Counted from the stretch's first letter, positions 1-6,449 are shown. The stretch: 7,389 nt of DNA from Bacteroidota bacterium (GCA_003484585.1 DNBZ01000250.1:1-7389); one strand, 5' to 3'. Made by a program: numbers and translations. Notes: generated by a model from the sequence alone, not told the origin.

Positions 1-9
1 ATACGGTAA

Positions 10-930
10 CTAAGGGGTTTGCTTGCGTATTGGTTTACTTTCTCTTTTCTGAATCCGTATAATAATGGGATGCAAGATTACAGCCAGCAGAATGATTCCT
101 GTACCTAAATAAAAGTCAAAATTGAGCTGCGTGTCTTCATTTAAGAAGCAGATAGCCAATAGGATACCGTAGACCGGTTCTAGGTTAATACTCAGAGTCG
201 ATATAAATGCAGAGATTTCTTTTAATGCTTCTAATGCGAGGGCAAATGCCAAACTGGTACATAGCAATCCAAGTATGATGAGCCACCACCAGTCATTCCC
301 TGTAGGAAACCACTGTGGCTGAGGAAATAGATTTTGAAGCAGAGGATAGCAAACGGAGATAAAGACGAACCCGGCTGCTAACTCTATGGTGCTAACGGAT
401 AATGAGTTTTGACCTGTGATGTACTTCTTGTTCAGCGTACTAAACATTGCCGCGAGAAATGCAGAAATAATCCCTATAACTATCGCCCAATAATATGCTT
501 CGCCTACTCCACTGAGGAAATATATACCCACTATCACTAGAAGGCCTAGTATCAACTCGATCCATTGGAATTTTGATTTAGTAATAAGGGGCTCTAGAAT
601 AGAAGTAAAAAGGGATGAAGTAGCAAAGCAAGCGAGTGTTACAGAGGCACTGTTTCCTACTTTAATGCTGCCATAAAAGGTAAGCCAGTGCAGTGCTACC
701 AGTACACCAATGCCCGAAAAGATGAGGAAATTAGACCTTTTGATAGAGCGAATGCCTTTTATCACTCCCGGAATAAAAACTAGCCCAAGAACGGCTATCC
801 ATAGGCGATTCCATACCAAAGCAGTTTGCTCTAGCGTTATTAGTTTACCGATAATAGCAGTAAATCCAAAGAGAAACACTGCCAAATGCAGCTGTAGGTA
901 CGCTTTTTGTTTTGTATTAGGTGTTGCCAA
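10..930 (-). CDS. EamA/DMT-superfamily transporter (10-TM drug/metabolite-type permease)
   Basis: A 306-residue, very hydrophobic protein that fits an EamA-family permease of the inner membrane. These are usually exporters or exchangers of small metabolites or amino acids; the substrate cannot be read from the sequence. About ten membrane segments fall in two homologous halves (roughly residues 12-140 and 148-290). Each half carries the Glu-Pro pair typical of EamA repeats, LEP at 112-114 and LEP at 250-252, and the length is normal for the family. The C-terminus is a short Lys/Arg-rich cytoplasmic tail. The start is TTG at 930-928: an in-frame stop lies seven codons upstream, there is no ATG between, and the first membrane segment begins soon after. 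No Shine-Dalgarno sequence is visible. The gene is divergent from the DUF1232 gene across 38 bases, so it is probably a separate unit. The family call is strong; the role is unknown. Confidence 0.9.
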   Translation of the reverse strand: MATPNTKQKAYLQLHLAVFLFGFTAIIGKLITLEQTALVWNRLWIAVLGLVFIPGVIKGIRSIKRSNFLIFSGIGVLVALHWLTFYGSIKVGNSASVTLACFATSSLFTSILEPLITKSKFQWIELILGLLVIVGIYFLSGVGEAYYWAIVIGIISAFLAAMFSTLNKKYITGQNSLSVSTIELAAGFVFISVCYPLLQNLFPQPQWFPTGNDWWWLIILGLLCTSLAFALALEALKEISAFISTLSINLEPVYGILLAICFLNEDTQLNFDFYLGTGIILLAVILHPIIIRIQKRESKPIRKQTP

Positions 931-968
931 GGTGGTGACAATTATAATTTAAAAATACAATACATAAG
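931..968. promoter_or_regulatory. Short AT-rich divergent promoter region
   Basis: These 38 bases separate two divergent genes and must hold at least part of both promoters. On the plus strand TATAAT lies at 943-948. On the minus strand TATAATTG (946-939) differs by one base from the Bacteroidota -7 consensus TAnnTTTG. I could not find a well-spaced -33 TTTG for either, so the exact promoters are uncertain. Confidence 0.3.
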
Positions 969-1313
969 ATGAAGAAATTACTAGGAACGATAACATTACT
1001 TAAAGGATTGCGAGGAGCCAAGAAAACTGCTGCATATAATACTACTTGGGAAGAGGATGGAAAGGACTTTGTAAAAATGATACGAGCTGCTTGGAAGGGA
1101 GACTATAGTATAAAGAAGCGAAATATACTTCTTACGCTTTTGGGCTTGCTCTATATACTGAACCCTTTAGATCTTTTACCCGCGATTGCTTTAGGACCGA
1201 TAGGCCTAATAGACGACGCGGCAGTTCTAGTTTTCGTATATAAGCGGATAACTGGTGAATTAGAAAGATTTAGAAGTGAGGCGAAGTATCAAGATGCGGA
1301 GGTAGTTTCGTAA
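969..1313 (+). CDS. YkvA/DUF1232-family small membrane protein
   Basis: A 114-residue protein with the DUF1232 (YkvA) signature. A hydrophobic helix at about residues 53-64 leads into Y62, then N65-P66, D68-L-L-P71, and a second hydrophobic stretch with IDD at 81-83 (pattern YxxxPxDLxP...GxxDD). This motif defines the family, whose biochemical function is not established; members are small membrane-associated proteins. The N-terminal 50 residues are basic and probably cytoplasmic. The start is ATG with no Shine-Dalgarno sequence, as is common in Bacteroidota. The stop is five bases before the ATG of the HAD-like gene, so the two are very likely co-transcribed. The length is typical and nothing looks broken. 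Confidence 0.85.
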   Translation: MKKLLGTITLLKGLRGAKKTAAYNTTWEEDGKDFVKMIRAAWKGDYSIKKRNILLTLLGLLYILNPLDLLPAIALGPIGLIDDAAVLVFVYKRITGELERFRSEAKYQDAEVVS

Positions 1314-1318
1314 GCTGT

Positions 1319-1747
1319 ATGCCAAACGAACATAAACTTCACGATCTATTTGACAAAGAGGGAAATCTTATAAGCCCGCAACTACCCGACGAGGTAAAAA
1401 ACTACCTTATAGATATAGACGGCACGGTCACTGAAGATGTACCAAACGAAGAACCGGAACGAATGGTAACATGCGAGCCTTTTCCAGATGCTTTGGAAAC
1501 CTTAAACCGTTGGTATGACCAAGGGCATATTATTACTTTTTTCACATCCCGAACTGTTGAACACAAAGAAGTTACAGATGCATGGTTAAAGAAACACGGT
1601 TTCAAACATCACGGAGTGCTCTATGGTAAACCACGCGGCGGCAACTACCACTGGATAGATAATCATATAGTACGTGCTACCAAATACAAAGGGAAATTTA
1701 CAGACCTAGTTTCTAAGACTAAGAAGGTGGAGTTGTTTGAGGAGTAA
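1319..1747 (+). CDS. HAD-like phosphatase-fold protein (often labelled 'phosphoheptose isomerase' in Bacteroidota)
   Basis: A 142-residue protein with a minimal HAD-type hydrolase core. Motif I is LIDIDGT, with D32 as candidate nucleophile and D34 as candidate acid/base. Motif II is the TSR at 76-78 after a hydrophobic strand. K104 in GKPRGG is a good motif III lysine, and D114 in WIDN could supply the motif IV acid. No large cap domain fits in this length, so it should be a capless HAD with an open site or a macromolecular substrate. I recall close relatives in Bacteroidota carrying the name 'phosphoheptose isomerase'; the motifs do not support a SIS-fold isomerase, so that name looks like propagated misannotation. 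The substrate is unknown. It follows the DUF1232 gene by five bases and ends convergent to the gene at 1793-2005. Confidence 0.8.
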   Translation: MPNEHKLHDLFDKEGNLISPQLPDEVKNYLIDIDGTVTEDVPNEEPERMVTCEPFPDALETLNRWYDQGHIITFFTSRTVEHKEVTDAWLKKHGFKHHGVLYGKPRGGNYHWIDNHIVRATKYKGKFTDLVSKTKKVELFEE

Positions 1748-1792
1748 TTATTGGTAGGAACTCGCCTCTGAGACAAATTATTACGCTTAGCA

Positions 1793-2005
1793 TTACTTTA
1801 TAAGATACCAATTTGTGAGTTCCCCGAGAGTGTGTTTCAAGGGAGCTTTATTTACCGCAGTATCGCCACCTATATCTATTGTGCCACCGTAAACCACTAT
1901 ATAATCGTGATCTTTTAGTACATTCTTATATCGAAGTCTTGTTCCAGAGTAAAGTTTAACACTTTCACTTAGATCATGCAAATGTGATGCTAATTTTTCA
2001 GGCAT
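1793..2005 (-). CDS. Hypothetical small protein (70 aa)
   Basis: I do not recognise this protein. From ATG 2005-2003 it encodes 70 residues. The N-terminal part looks helical and amphipathic; then comes a strand-like segment with Gly-rich turns (VVYGGTIDIGGDT) and a C-terminal end with GELTNWYLIK. There is no signal peptide or membrane segment. A TTG three codons upstream (2014-2012) could also start it, but that codon lies inside the stem of an inverted repeat, so ATG is preferred. It lies 37 bases after the YceI stop on the same strand, with the hairpin between, so it is either a last, attenuated gene of the biosynthetic operon or an independent gene. Its codon use resembles its neighbours, but with no known family its coding status is uncertain. 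Confidence 0.5.
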   Translation of the reverse strand: MPEKLASHLHDLSESVKLYSGTRLRYKNVLKDHDYIVVYGGTIDIGGDTAVNKAPLKHTLGELTNWYLIK

Positions 2006-2006
2006 T

Positions 2007-2042
2007 GATTTCAAAATCAGTCTATTAAACTGATCTGAAATC
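2007..2042 (-). terminator. Inverted repeat directly after the YceI gene (possible operon terminator or attenuator)
   Basis: In the leftward transcript, arms GAUUUCA-G-AUCAGU and ACUGAU-UU-UGAAAUC (2042-2029 and 2021-2007) can form 13 base pairs with one small asymmetric internal loop and a 7-base loop. It begins one base after the YceI stop codon and ends one base before the ATG at 2005. There is no U-tract on either strand, so it is not a classical intrinsic terminator. It may slow transcription, protect the 3' end of the operon mRNA, or reduce expression of the 70-residue gene. Confidence 0.5.
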
Positions 2043-2573
2043 CTACTGCTTAACGCTTAAAGTAATCTCTATCTTAACGTCATCACTTAGTATAAATCCA
2101 CTTTCTCCTACACCAAAATCTAGTCTATCTAGTTTAAGACTACTAGAGAATTTTCCGGTGGTTCCATTATTAACAAATGTAAATGGCATCGAAATAGTTT
2201 TAGTTTTCCCTTTTATACTTACATCAAATTGACCTATATAGCCATTGTCGCTTTTGGTGATAGATGTAGATCTCATTTCTATCTTAGGATGATTTGCTAC
2301 GTCAAAGTATTCTGCTTTTCTGAGGTGTTCATCTCTTTTGTCTATTCCGGTATTCACAGTAGCTGTTTTCACAGTGGCATATATGCTGGAGCTAGCTAAA
2401 TCATTTTCATCGAATGTAATAGAGGCTGATAATCCTTTAAACGAGCCGTCTACGGTAATGCCCGCATTTTTAATGTGAAATACCACAGAACCTGTAGTAG
2501 GGGTCCAGCTAGTCGCTGCAAAAGCTGCTACAGATACGAAAGCAAATGCTATTAGAATGTTAATTTTTTTCAT
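2043..2573 (-). CDS. YceI-family exported protein (polyisoprenoid/lipid-binding lipocalin-like fold)
   Basis: A 176-residue protein. The signal peptide is KK followed by a hydrophobic core and AFA, with likely cleavage after A19, giving a periplasmic protein. The mature part fits a single YceI domain: an opening strand pattern VVFHIKNAG then VDGSFKG, the hallmark TGIDKRDEHLR at 75-85 followed by YFD, the segment GKTKTISMPF, the RLDFGVG motif at 150-156 and SDDVKIEI near the C-terminus. YceI proteins form an extended beta-barrel with a hydrophobic pocket; solved members hold polyisoprenoid or other long amphipathic lipids. The gene is last of the tight series, 22 bases after the flavoprotein stop and on the same strand as the UbiA prenyltransferase, so a dedicated carrier for the pathway product is a reasonable inference. 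YceI genes are common and also act elsewhere, so the link needs testing. Confidence 0.92.
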   Translation of the reverse strand: MKKINILIAFAFVSVAAFAATSWTPTTGSVVFHIKNAGITVDGSFKGLSASITFDENDLASSSIYATVKTATVNTGIDKRDEHLRKAEYFDVANHPKIEMRSTSITKSDNGYIGQFDVSIKGKTKTISMPFTFVNNGTTGKFSSSLKLDRLDFGVGESGFILSDDVKIEITLSVKQ

Positions 2574-2595
2574 ATTGTTAATTGGCAGTCCATGT

Positions 2596-3708
2596 TTATC
2601 GTATGATACGAGTATTCCTTACAAATGGATTTCCTTGCATATCGTTTACTACCCTATTTCGAAGCGGTTTAATAGTGTTGAGCAGTTTCAGTACCCAATG
2701 ATGATATGTAGGATTAAGCATTATATAATTCAGCATTTCAGCCTTATTTACTCTCCCTCCAAAGTGCTTGTCCCATTCCTTGTTATAGTTGTAAGTAAGG
2801 AACTTAAAGCTTGTTTCTTCAAGTATTAGTTGCGATAAAAGTAGGGCACTTCGAGCTGCGATACTCATCCCATTTCCACTCAGAGGACTAATGCTTCCTG
2901 CAGCATCACCTACGAAAAGCATTTTATCATTAAACAGAGCCTGCTTATTAAATTTTATGTTGCTAATGATGAGTGGTTTTTCCCATACAAACTTAGCTTT
3001 TTGATAAACATCCTTGAGTCGCTCATTTTTCCAAAGGACCTTTTCTTCTAGTTGCTTTATAGAGTTGTTTTGCTCCTTTAGCTTTGTAGCATCTACTAGG
3101 TAGCATAGGCAGTAGAGGTCATCTTCTATCTTGCTCATACCGCAGTATCCTCCGTCAAAAGAATGTAGGGAAATCAGATCGTCTTTAAAATCACCTTTGA
3201 TATGGTATTTCACACCTATGAAGTTACGATGAGAAGTGGCTTTTGGTTCTTTGAGATATCCTGCAGAATACTTTCCGTGTGACCCTACGATCAGGTCAGC
3301 CTCTACCTTAGTGCTTGAAGCGACAATTATCTTATTATCTACCGACAACACCTTTGATTTACATTGGAAAGTGACACCAGACCTCTTCATCTGCTCAGCT
3401 AATTCGTAATCTAGCTTATATCTACTGAGCCCAAAACCACCTATCTTAAGTTTGCTATTTAGCTCACCCCCTTTTTGGGATGTAAGCTCTAGGTCTTTGA
3501 TTACAGGGAGGTTCCAGTCGTCGAGTGGCAGACCGAGTGATTTAAAAAAGTCATACGACTCTAATGATATAAACTCTCCACACACTTTATGACTCGGGAA
3601 GTTTTCTTTTTCAAATACCACTACTTTCTTACCTGCGTCAGCCAGTAATATGGCCAAGCAACTTCCCGCAATTCCGGCTCCTATAATTCCGACATCGTAT
3701 CTATCCAT
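2596..3708 (-). CDS. FAD-dependent oxidoreductase, probable aromatic/polyketide hydroxylase (SrsC-like role)
   Basis: A 370-residue flavoprotein of the PHBH/geranylgeranyl-reductase superfamily. The N-terminus has the dinucleotide motif GAGIAG at 10-15 with E33 ending the second strand to bind the ribose. KVCGEF follows at 41-46. A variant DG motif appears as VGSHGKYS at 141-148 (usually GADG). The FAD-binding GDAAG is at 267-271, followed by SPLSGNGMSIAARSA. The combination of GDAAG with SGNGM resembles flavoproteins encoded beside bacterial type III polyketide synthases. The likely reaction is hydroxylation or oxidation of a phenolic intermediate to a hydroquinone or quinone, as SrsC does in Streptomyces griseus. 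The alternative is saturation of a prenyl chain, as in geranylgeranyl reductases. Its ATG overlaps the methyltransferase stop by 8 bases, indicating translational coupling. Substrate assignment is inference. Confidence 0.85.
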   Translation of the reverse strand: MDRYDVGIIGAGIAGSCLAILLADAGKKVVVFEKENFPSHKVCGEFISLESYDFFKSLGLPLDDWNLPVIKDLELTSQKGGELNSKLKIGGFGLSRYKLDYELAEQMKRSGVTFQCKSKVLSVDNKIIVASSTKVEADLIVGSHGKYSAGYLKEPKATSHRNFIGVKYHIKGDFKDDLISLHSFDGGYCGMSKIEDDLYCLCYLVDATKLKEQNNSIKQLEEKVLWKNERLKDVYQKAKFVWEKPLIISNIKFNKQALFNDKMLFVGDAAGSISPLSGNGMSIAARSALLLSQLILEETSFKFLTYNYNKEWDKHFGGRVNKAEMLNYIMLNPTYHHWVLKLLNTIKPLRNRVVNDMQGNPFVRNTRIIR

Positions 3709-4375
3709 AGATTATTATCTGATGGCGAAAGGCCCATTTCCACTTTACGGAGTAATTAGTTGCTCCAGCTTGCTGCAAAACGGTAAGCCATTCTTTTTTC
3801 TTAAATCCACGCAAAACACTTAGCGGTGCATCATTTTTAACCAAATAAGATTTAGAAAATATACTTGTTAGAGCCTTGATAGAATAGTATGCCAAAGGAT
3901 TTCGCTCTAAGTCGTTGATTATTAGAGTACTTTTATTCTCTATGGCAAATGCTATAAGCTCTACTATCTGCTTATTACTGAGGTGGTGTGTGAATAGGCA
4001 AGCGTGTAATATGTCAATTTTCTCTATGTGCTTGCCTACATTTCTGTAGTCATCTGTGATAAAAGTGAGTGACTCCGGCAAATGAACACTAGCGTATTTT
4101 GTACAGACTTCCTTTAAATCTATTCCATACAGATTGCAGTTTATATTCTTCTTCCGGGTGTATTTATAGATCTCGTGCAGCATATCTCCACCACCGGAGC
4201 CTATGTCTACTATGTTTTTATTCTGAAAGTTTACTTTCTTAAACGCATTTATAGAAATACTATAACCTCCTAGTAATGAGTTAATAGAGTGTAGTTCTTT
4301 GAGGTTAATAATAAGGTCTTTTTCGGTAACGTCGCCATCCAATAGCTCTTGGGTATGGGAACGATGTTTAAACAT
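3701..4375 (-). CDS. Class I SAM-dependent methyltransferase of the type III PKS-associated type
   Basis: A 224-residue methyltransferase. Motif I is VDIGSGGGD at 56-64; the acidic residue after the second strand is D86 in LYGID; an acidic DDYRN at 108-112 fits the adenine-binding region; LFTHHLSN at 127-134 follows the fourth strand. The later segment, NDLERNPLAYY, then VKNDAPLSVLRGF, resembles methyltransferases usually encoded next to bacterial type III polyketide synthases. The probable role is O- or C-methylation of the polyketide-derived ring, by analogy with SrsB (Streptomyces griseus) and BpsB (Bacillus subtilis alkylpyrone methyltransferase). It is cytoplasmic, with no membrane segment. 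The ATG start overlaps the polyketide synthase stop by 8 bases, and the stop overlaps the flavoprotein start by 8 bases, so the three enzymes are probably made in fixed proportion. Fold is near certain; regiochemistry is unknown. Confidence 0.87.
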   Translation of the reverse strand: MFKHRSHTQELLDGDVTEKDLIINLKELHSINSLLGGYSISINAFKKVNFQNKNIVDIGSGGGDMLHEIYKYTRKKNINCNLYGIDLKEVCTKYASVHLPESLTFITDDYRNVGKHIEKIDILHACLFTHHLSNKQIVELIAFAIENKSTLIINDLERNPLAYYSIKALTSIFSKSYLVKNDAPLSVLRGFKKKEWLTVLQQAGATNYSVKWKWAFRHQIIIYG

Positions 4376-5387
4376 AAGATAGGAGGGCTGATTCTAACGT
4401 AAGTCCAGGGCCAAATGCACAGGCTATTAGCTCATGTTTGTCTGAGGGTCTGTTTTTTAACATTTCTTTGAGAACGAAAAGAATAGTCGCGGAAGACATA
4501 TTCCCATTTTCCAGTAATACTTTACGAGAAGCAGCAACTTCGGACTCTTCGAGTGCCAATGTGGACTTAATTCCATCTACTATTTGTTTTCCTCCCGGGT
4601 GTATGGCCCATCCTGTAGTATCCGGGCTTTTATGGAATAAAGTTTGTTTCTCAAGTGATGCTTTGATGCTTTTAGGTACGTCACTAGATAGCGTCATTAG
4701 GAATCCGTCTGGTGATATTTTCCAGCTCATTTCATTCTTGGAGTTTGGTATGAGTCTAGACTCAAAGTCTTCTAGTTTTAGTCGGGCACCTCTATTATTA
4801 GAAGAAACCATGACAGATGCGGCTCCATCTGCAAAAATAGAATTGGATAGCAAGTAATCATCTACGAATTTGTTTTGAAAATGAAGTGTGCAGAGTTCCA
4901 CAGATACCATCAAGACGGTTCTATTGGGTGTAGTGCATATGTCCTTTGCCATACGCAAACCTGTAAGTGCTGCATAGCAACCCATAAAGTTCACATTATA
5001 CCTTCTAATGTTTTTAGGTAGCTGGAAGTGATTGATTAAGTCTATCTCCACTCCTGGAGCCTGCATGCCTGTGCAGCTGATAAAGATAATGTCTGTTATT
5101 TGATCTTTATTTTTTTCAAAGGCAGGATTGATTTTTATGGCTTCGATAGCTAGTTCTAAGGCTGAGGAATGGTAGGTAGCCAGTTTTTCTTCTAGCGACA
5201 TGGCCACAAGTTTTTTAATATCTGGTTCTACACAGTTTCTTTTGTTTATTGCACTTCTAGCGGTTAAAAATTTAATTTTTCGCTGAATATCAGCATCTTC
5301 TGTCATAGAAGAATAAATGCCGGAAAACGCATCTTGTGTTATAGCGTGCTTGGGGACTGCTGTTCCTATGTCTAAAATGTAACTCAA
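4368..5387 (-). CDS. Type III polyketide synthase (chalcone/stilbene synthase-like)
   Basis: A 339-residue homodimer-type ketosynthase. The catalytic triad is present: C137 in NFMGCYAA, H263 in WAIHPGGK and N296 in NGNMSSAT, matching Cys164/His303/Asn336 of plant chalcone synthase. Other family marks are IFADGAA at 184-190 and the C-terminal ACAFGPGLTLE. Such enzymes extend an acyl-CoA starter with malonyl-CoA and cyclise the chain; bacterial members often use fatty acyl starters and give alkylresorcinols or alkylpyrones. The product here cannot be read from the sequence. The start is TTG at 5387-5385: the codon two upstream is the UbiA stop, the next Met is residue 28, and the family N-terminal pattern ILDIGTAVP begins at residue 4, so TTG is required. 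It begins 3 bases after the UbiA stop and its 3' end overlaps the methyltransferase start, a core position in the operon. Confidence 0.95.
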   Translation of the reverse strand: MSYILDIGTAVPKHAITQDAFSGIYSSMTEDADIQRKIKFLTARSAINKRNCVEPDIKKLVAMSLEEKLATYHSSALELAIEAIKINPAFEKNKDQITDIIFISCTGMQAPGVEIDLINHFQLPKNIRRYNVNFMGCYAALTGLRMAKDICTTPNRTVLMVSVELCTLHFQNKFVDDYLLSNSIFADGAASVMVSSNNRGARLKLEDFESRLIPNSKNEMSWKISPDGFLMTLSSDVPKSIKASLEKQTLFHKSPDTTGWAIHPGGKQIVDGIKSTLALEESEVAASRKVLLENGNMSSATILFVLKEMLKNRPSDKHELIACAFGPGLTLESALLSYV

Positions 5388-5390
5388 TGC

Positions 5391-6287
5391 TTATTTAACA
5401 ACCAAATAAAGGAAGAATAGATTTAGGATTACCGCTGCTATTACGTTCATATACATCGTGTGTTTGTAGTCTGCATATTTAGTGTCTTGCCATACCTTTC
5501 TAGCCCAGTATACGAAATATCCTATAATTGGGATTTGTACCACTGTGAATAGATAGAATGAATTGATGTCTGTTTCCTTAAAATACAGGTAGTAGAATAG
5601 TGTAGCAATGCCAAACATAATCCCTGCGAATATGAATGTACCTCTATATCCTAGTTTATAGCTTAATGTGGTTACTCCGTCTGCCAAGTCACTCTCGTGT
5701 TGGTAGATTTGAGTAAGGGGATAGATAGCTCCTATTTGGAAGGAACAAGCTAAGCCAGCATAAAGAAATAGGTCAACGAATACAAAGGGATCAATTCGTT
5801 TGTTAAGAAGCTCAAATGTTGGTTGAAAACTAATCATGCTAAGGTGAAATGTAAAGAATCCTTGAAAAATAAAGATTACCAAAAACCCAATGATAGCAAA
5901 CTGCTTTAATCTGATATTCCTATAGCTATACAGTCTAGATGCAAGTACGTATGCTCCTACAAGAAGCATGAGATAATAGGAAATGGAGAAAGCTAGAAGT
6001 AATGCACTTGAGTCAAGAATGTTTGCCAACCAAAGCATTTTAGGATTAGAAGGTGGTGGGTTTTCTAAACCCCCAACGCTACCTAAATCAGTATCATAAT
6101 AACTGTTAAATGCATTACTAGCGGGGTATATCAATAAATGGAGAATAAAGAAGGATATACCTGCACCTGCTATATCTACATAGGGAGTTTGCGACAACGC
6201 AAACAAATACACTGGCATCAACAGCAACGAGAAGTGCAGCCTTAAGTGCTTAAACGCGTCTAGCCACTCTTGTTTATTGCTTGCCAT
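5391..6287 (-). CDS. UbiA-family membrane prenyltransferase
   Basis: A 298-residue integral membrane protein with about eight or nine hydrophobic helices. The first Asp-rich site appears as N61-S-Y-Y-D65-T-D67, a variant of the usual NDxxDxxxD, followed by a loop with GGLENPPP at 72-79. The second site is YQHESDLADGVTTL at about 195-208, with E198, D200 and D203, then KLG. UbiA proteins use Mg2+ and a polyprenyl diphosphate to prenylate an aromatic or quinone-like acceptor in the membrane. Since the next gene is a type III polyketide synthase, a polyketide phenol is the natural acceptor; a function in menaquinone (MenA) or heme O synthesis is less likely in this context. Start ATG 6287-6285 lies inside the last codons of the 56-residue gene (14-base overlap, different frame), and the stop is 3 bases before the next start. 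Confidence 0.88.
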   Translation of the reverse strand: MASNKQEWLDAFKHLRLHFSLLLMPVYLFALSQTPYVDIAGAGISFFILHLLIYPASNAFNSYYDTDLGSVGGLENPPPSNPKMLWLANILDSSALLLAFSISYYLMLLVGAYVLASRLYSYRNIRLKQFAIIGFLVIFIFQGFFTFHLSMISFQPTFELLNKRIDPFVFVDLFLYAGLACSFQIGAIYPLTQIYQHESDLADGVTTLSYKLGYRGTFIFAGIMFGIATLFYYLYFKETDINSFYLFTVVQIPIIGYFVYWARKVWQDTKYADYKHTMYMNVIAAVILNLFFLYLVVK

Positions 6288-6444
6288 ACAGGTTTATTCG
6301 TTTGTTTAGTCTTATTTGCCAGAGGGTAATCCATCCTTCACCTGCGGGGTAATAGTTGTATTCTGGACCTTGTACTAGCTTAGCTTCTTGAGCTGCCGAA
6401 GTGAGCAGAAGTAGACTAAAAACAAGACGGGGCGTTTTTCTCAT
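6274..6444 (-). CDS. Small secreted protein (56 aa), first gene of the operon, unknown function
   Basis: An unrecognised short gene encoding 56 residues from ATG 6444-6442 to TAA 6276-6274. The N-terminus is a plausible signal peptide: MRK, a Pro-Arg, then a hydrophobic core VFSLLLLTSAA, with cleavage likely around residues 17-19. There is no lipobox cysteine. The mature part is about 37 residues, rich in Tyr and Trp (GPEYNYYPAGEGWITLW) and ends basic (RLNKRINLYGKQ). It overlaps the UbiA start by 14 bases in another frame, which suggests translational coupling. A Bacteroidota-type -7 element lies just upstream and a terminator isolates it from the preceding gene. The orderly signal peptide followed by a polar, aromatic segment argues for real coding, but it could be a leader or a decayed gene. 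No homologue comes to mind. Confidence 0.55.
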   Translation of the reverse strand: MRKTPRLVFSLLLLTSAAQEAKLVQGPEYNYYPAGEGWITLWQIRLNKRINLYGKQ

Positions 6445-6449
6445 GAGTT

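Noticed and set aside
1781..1793. TTACGCTTAGCAT here and TTACGCTAAGCAT at 6475-6487 (12 of 13 identical)
   Set aside because: Too short to claim as a repeat family. The second copy is explained by the terminator stem-loop, and the hairpin at the first copy is weak with no U-tract.
2012..2014. TTG as start of the small gene at 1793
   Set aside because: It sits inside the stem of the inverted repeat. The ATG three codons later is free of the stem and is the better start, though TTG cannot be excluded.
2557..2829. 90-residue plus-strand frame with a hydrophobic start
   Set aside because: It is antisense to the 3' end of the flavoprotein gene and the YceI start. The hydrophobic beginning comes from the reverse complement of AT-rich DNA.
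4438..4857. 139-residue open frame on the plus strand
   Set aside because: It lies wholly antisense to the type III PKS, which has an intact catalytic triad and family motifs. The antisense product shows no recognisable domain.
5391..6287. UbiA-family gene as MenA of menaquinone synthesis
   Set aside because: No other men gene is nearby, the Asp-rich sites are variant, and its neighbours are a polyketide synthase and tailoring enzymes. Only a phylogeny could settle it.
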